This document shows positions 5,014-6,623 of a DNA stretch of 6,623 nucleotides, in pieces. How positions within the stretch are numbered: position 1 is the first letter of the stretch; the number at the start of each line of letters is the position of its first letter. Source of the stretch: Alphaproteobacteria bacterium (GTDB lineage: Bacteria; Pseudomonadota; Alphaproteobacteria; BNTO01); assembly GCA_025996655.1 (NCBI GenBank), contig BNTO01000049.1, positions 1 to 6,623 on the forward strand, written 5' to 3'. The notes beneath the pieces were generated by a model. That model saw nothing but the letters and a program-made list of their open reading frames with translations, did not search any database and had not been told where the DNA came from. A program made the position numbers and the translations under genes.

Positions 5014-6002
5014 ATGTTTATGAAAAAATATGTTTATTGTCTTTCCCTGGGACTTGTCTTTCTTCCGGGAGCACATTCATCAAAAAATGCCGTAGAGAAG
5101 AACGAAGCGAACCAAAGGGAAGAAGAGGGACGAATCCTCGTGCCCACGCCGGATTTGCTAGAATTTTGTAGGAACCACCCTGGTTGCTTTCTTGAAAGCG
5201 CGGCTGATAACAGCAAGCCAAGCCGGTCGCCGATATAACAGCAGATGTATGGCGCGCGTTTCGCGATTTAGCTTTATGTCACCAATTCTTAAACGTAGAC
5301 ATAAGGAAACTGCTCGAGACCGTGGCTTTAGACAGAAAGGGCCACCCCTCATCAAGAATGGTTGTTGACACCTATAAATTGAAGGCATTCAGAAGGCAAG
5401 CATTCGGAATCACAAATTCGCTAGGATACGTTGCCCATAAAGCTCGGGTCGGGTCGCCTACCGACATCACAGACGCTGTCTTGGGCATTGCCCGTGACTT
5501 GCTTGATATTAAAGACAAGTTCGGATTAAAAGTCGGAGAACTGTTCGAAACATATGCCGCGCAAGATTACGGAACTTTTCCAGAGTTTTCTGAAAGCGCG
5601 GAAAAAAAAGCTATACAGGAGCGAGCATATGCGGGGCATACCGTTAAGAGGGCTAGATTGAAACCCGGAGCGAGAGAAACACTGCGCGAATTTTGGGAAA
5701 AAGAGGAACCGGGACTGGGAATGGAGCCTATAGGTTTCGAGTGCGGCGGAGGAAGGGCGAATATATGGCAGGGAAACGGATACCTAAGGAGGGATTTGCG
5801 TAAGCACACCAACGAAGAAGGCAAGGCAAAGTACAGAGAATTCAGGGGATTCGTCGAAGGTTATATACCTGAAGGATGCGGGACGTTGTGGATAGGATGC
5901 GATGGGTCGATGTACTATACAGTGCCGAATGAAACAAAAAGTTCCGAGTCCCCAAACACTCTTGTATACCCGACACAACCACGGAGGCCTAGCAGGGGGT
6001 AG
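5014..6002 (+). pseudogene. Unrecognised secreted protein gene split by a 5-bp duplication
   Basis: The first frame (5014-5238, 74 codons) encodes a signal peptide (MFMKKYVYCLSLGLVFLPGA, cleavage near AHS/S at 21-23) and an acidic mature start, ending prematurely at TAA 5236-5238. The frame of the remainder is open from 5211 to the TAG at 6000-6002. Taking out one AAGCC of the pair at 5215-5224 gives one 327-residue protein through the junction DNSKPVADITADVWRAF. A GTG at 5322 could start the second part alone but has no good ribosome site. The mature protein is mixed alpha-helical, with Cys pairs in FCRNHPGCF and near the C-terminus (GFECGGG, EGCGTLWIGCDG) and a Pro/Ser tail. I recognise no domain. 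Codon use (many ATA, AGG, AGA, GGA) differs from the neighbours, hinting at a foreign or fast-evolving gene. An exported host-interaction protein is only a guess. Confidence 0.7.
5214..5224 (+). repeat. Tandem AAGCC duplication causing the frameshift
   Basis: CAAGCCAAGCC contains AAGCC twice (5215-5219 and 5220-5224). The +5 change moves the reading frame. With one copy the flanking frames join without any stop. Confidence 0.7.
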
Positions 6003-6143
6003 TGAAGATATCACGCTTGCAAAACGGAGCGGAAATACTTTGAATATTGCTAAGCAAAAGCCCTGGCCTTTAACGACCTTCTTTTCCCTCCTGTTTTTTG
6101 CTAGAAAAACTCAGGCCCTTTCAAAATTTTTCCACTCCCTTTT

Positions 6144-6605
6144 GTGAAAATAGGCTCCGTTTCCCTTTCTTCCCCCGTCCTTCTTGCGCCTATGGCGGGG
6201 ATTACGGATTTTCCTTTTCGCAAAACGGTAAAAAATTTTGGTGCAGGATTGGTCGTTTCGGAAATGATCGCGAGCCGTGCCGTTCTTGAGGCGATGAAAC
6301 ACGAAAAAATTCGTCAGCGCTTACATTTTTTTGAGGCGCAAAGGGAGGCGGGCCCTGTTTCTGTTCAACTGGTAGGGTATGATCCGAATATTATGGCCGA
6401 GGCTGCGCGTTTTAATGAGCAACTTGGGGCTGATTTTTTGGATATCAATATGGGGTGTCCTGTCAAAAAAGTGGTGAATACTGAGGCAGGCGCCGCGCTT
6501 ATGAAGGATCTCATTCTCTCTGCCAATGGTATCAAATTCGTGTTCTTTTTTGCCTTTAAACTGTTTGTTTGTGAACTGCGCACCGTTATCGTCAGGATAC
6601 GATGA
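6144..6605 (+). pseudogene. dusB: tRNA-dihydrouridine synthase DusB, 3' truncated
   Basis: DusB is an FMN enzyme reducing uridines in the tRNA D-loop. From GTG 6144 the product has PMAGITDFPFR (residues 16-26), the FMN-contacting VSVQLVGYDP (72-81) and DINMGCPVKKVVN with the catalytic Cys105. Similarity to the family continues to about LMKDLILSAN (119-128). It then runs out of frame meaning, into the antisense of a transposase remnant, and stops at 6603-6605. The family is usually about 320-340 residues, so more than half, including the later FMN-binding part of the barrel, is lost. Activity is not expected. No clear ribosome site precedes the GTG; the start is chosen by alignment. The 141 bp between the secreted-protein gene and this start show no clear promoter. 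Confidence 0.85.
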
Positions 6606-6623
6606 ATCTTATAAGGAATATTT
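6531..6623 (-). mobile_element. IS481-type transposase remnant (partial, frameshifted)
   Basis: Read leftward from the window edge, one frame gives NIPYKIHRILT (6622 to about 6591) and the next gives DNGAQFTNKQFKGKKEHEFD (6590 to 6531). Joined, ILT-DNGAQFT is the second catalytic Asp block of the DDE integrase core as in IS481-family transposases. One base is missing between ILT and DNG. The remainder of the catalytic core, including the Glu motif, is not present: the sequence passes into dusB at about 6522-6540. No terminal inverted repeat is seen at the join, so this is a rearranged fragment rather than a clean insertion end. The 5' part of the transposase may continue beyond the window. 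Confidence 0.75.

Noticed and set aside
5200..5240. Programmed -1 ribosomal frameshift in the secreted-protein gene
   Set aside because: No X XXY YYZ heptamer occurs in the overlap of the two frames; the 5-bp duplication explains the break more simply.
5567..6014. Minus-strand open frames opposite the secreted-protein gene
   Set aside because: Ser/Pro-rich composition without ribosome sites or motifs; the plus strand has continuous coding character.
5902..6147. Plus-strand open frame bridging the secreted gene and dusB
   Set aside because: It begins inside the secreted-protein coding region and ends just past the dusB start; the part in the gap is a composition-driven Phe/Leu-rich frame.

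Overview
The window looks like part of a moderately AT-rich alphaproteobacterial genome, most likely an intracellular or host-associated lineage such as Holosporales/Paracaedibacter-like bacteria. This is inferred from the RlpA and DusB sequence style, a DUF2608-type HAD protein (a family I associate mainly with intracellular bacteria), the Rickettsiales/Holosporales-like membrane TPR protein, and the amount of gene decay and mobile-element debris. No rRNA or tRNA gene, CRISPR array or complete insertion sequence was seen.

Left part (1-1771, + strand): an envelope pair. A secreted L,D-transpeptidase (159-869) is followed 29 bp later by an RlpA-family septal/peptidoglycan protein (899-1771). 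Both act on peptidoglycan and are probably co-transcribed. The RlpA gene converges on the next leftward operon. The intergenic space (1772-2080) is mostly filled by a 248-bp MITE-like element with 72/73-bp inverted arms, apparently inserted at a CTAG site with TA duplication.

Middle (2081-4647, - strand): an apparent leftward operon, IscA-like > HscB-like > membrane TPR protein > DUF2608 HAD protein. The first two overlap by 20 bp and the last two are 8 bp apart. The two Fe-S proteins are degenerate at the residues that matter. HscB reads CPS where the J-domain HPD should be and has a shortened J-domain. The IscA-like protein lacks the first conserved Cys and carries a new Cys-rich tail. hscA and fdx are not next to them.

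4648-5013 is a 366-bp stretch without a confident gene. It holds an imperfect hairpin, a GC-richer island that can be read as the decayed 3' end of a leftward gene with a one-base frameshift in a C run, a perfect 20-bp palindrome and possible divergent promoters.

Right part (5014-6623): an unrecognised gene for a secreted protein (5014-6002) is split in two frames. Removing one copy of a tandem AAGCC repeat at 5215-5224 restores one 327-residue frame. After it, dusB (from 6144) is intact through its catalytic Cys but then runs into a leftward IS481-type transposase remnant, itself frameshifted, which reaches the window edge. The main story is reductive decay: three or four genes in about 2 kb are broken by small indels or mobile-element joins. 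I do not see a convincing new defence or biosynthetic system. The most interesting items are the degenerate IscA/HscB pair and the secreted gene broken (or switched) by a 5-bp duplication.
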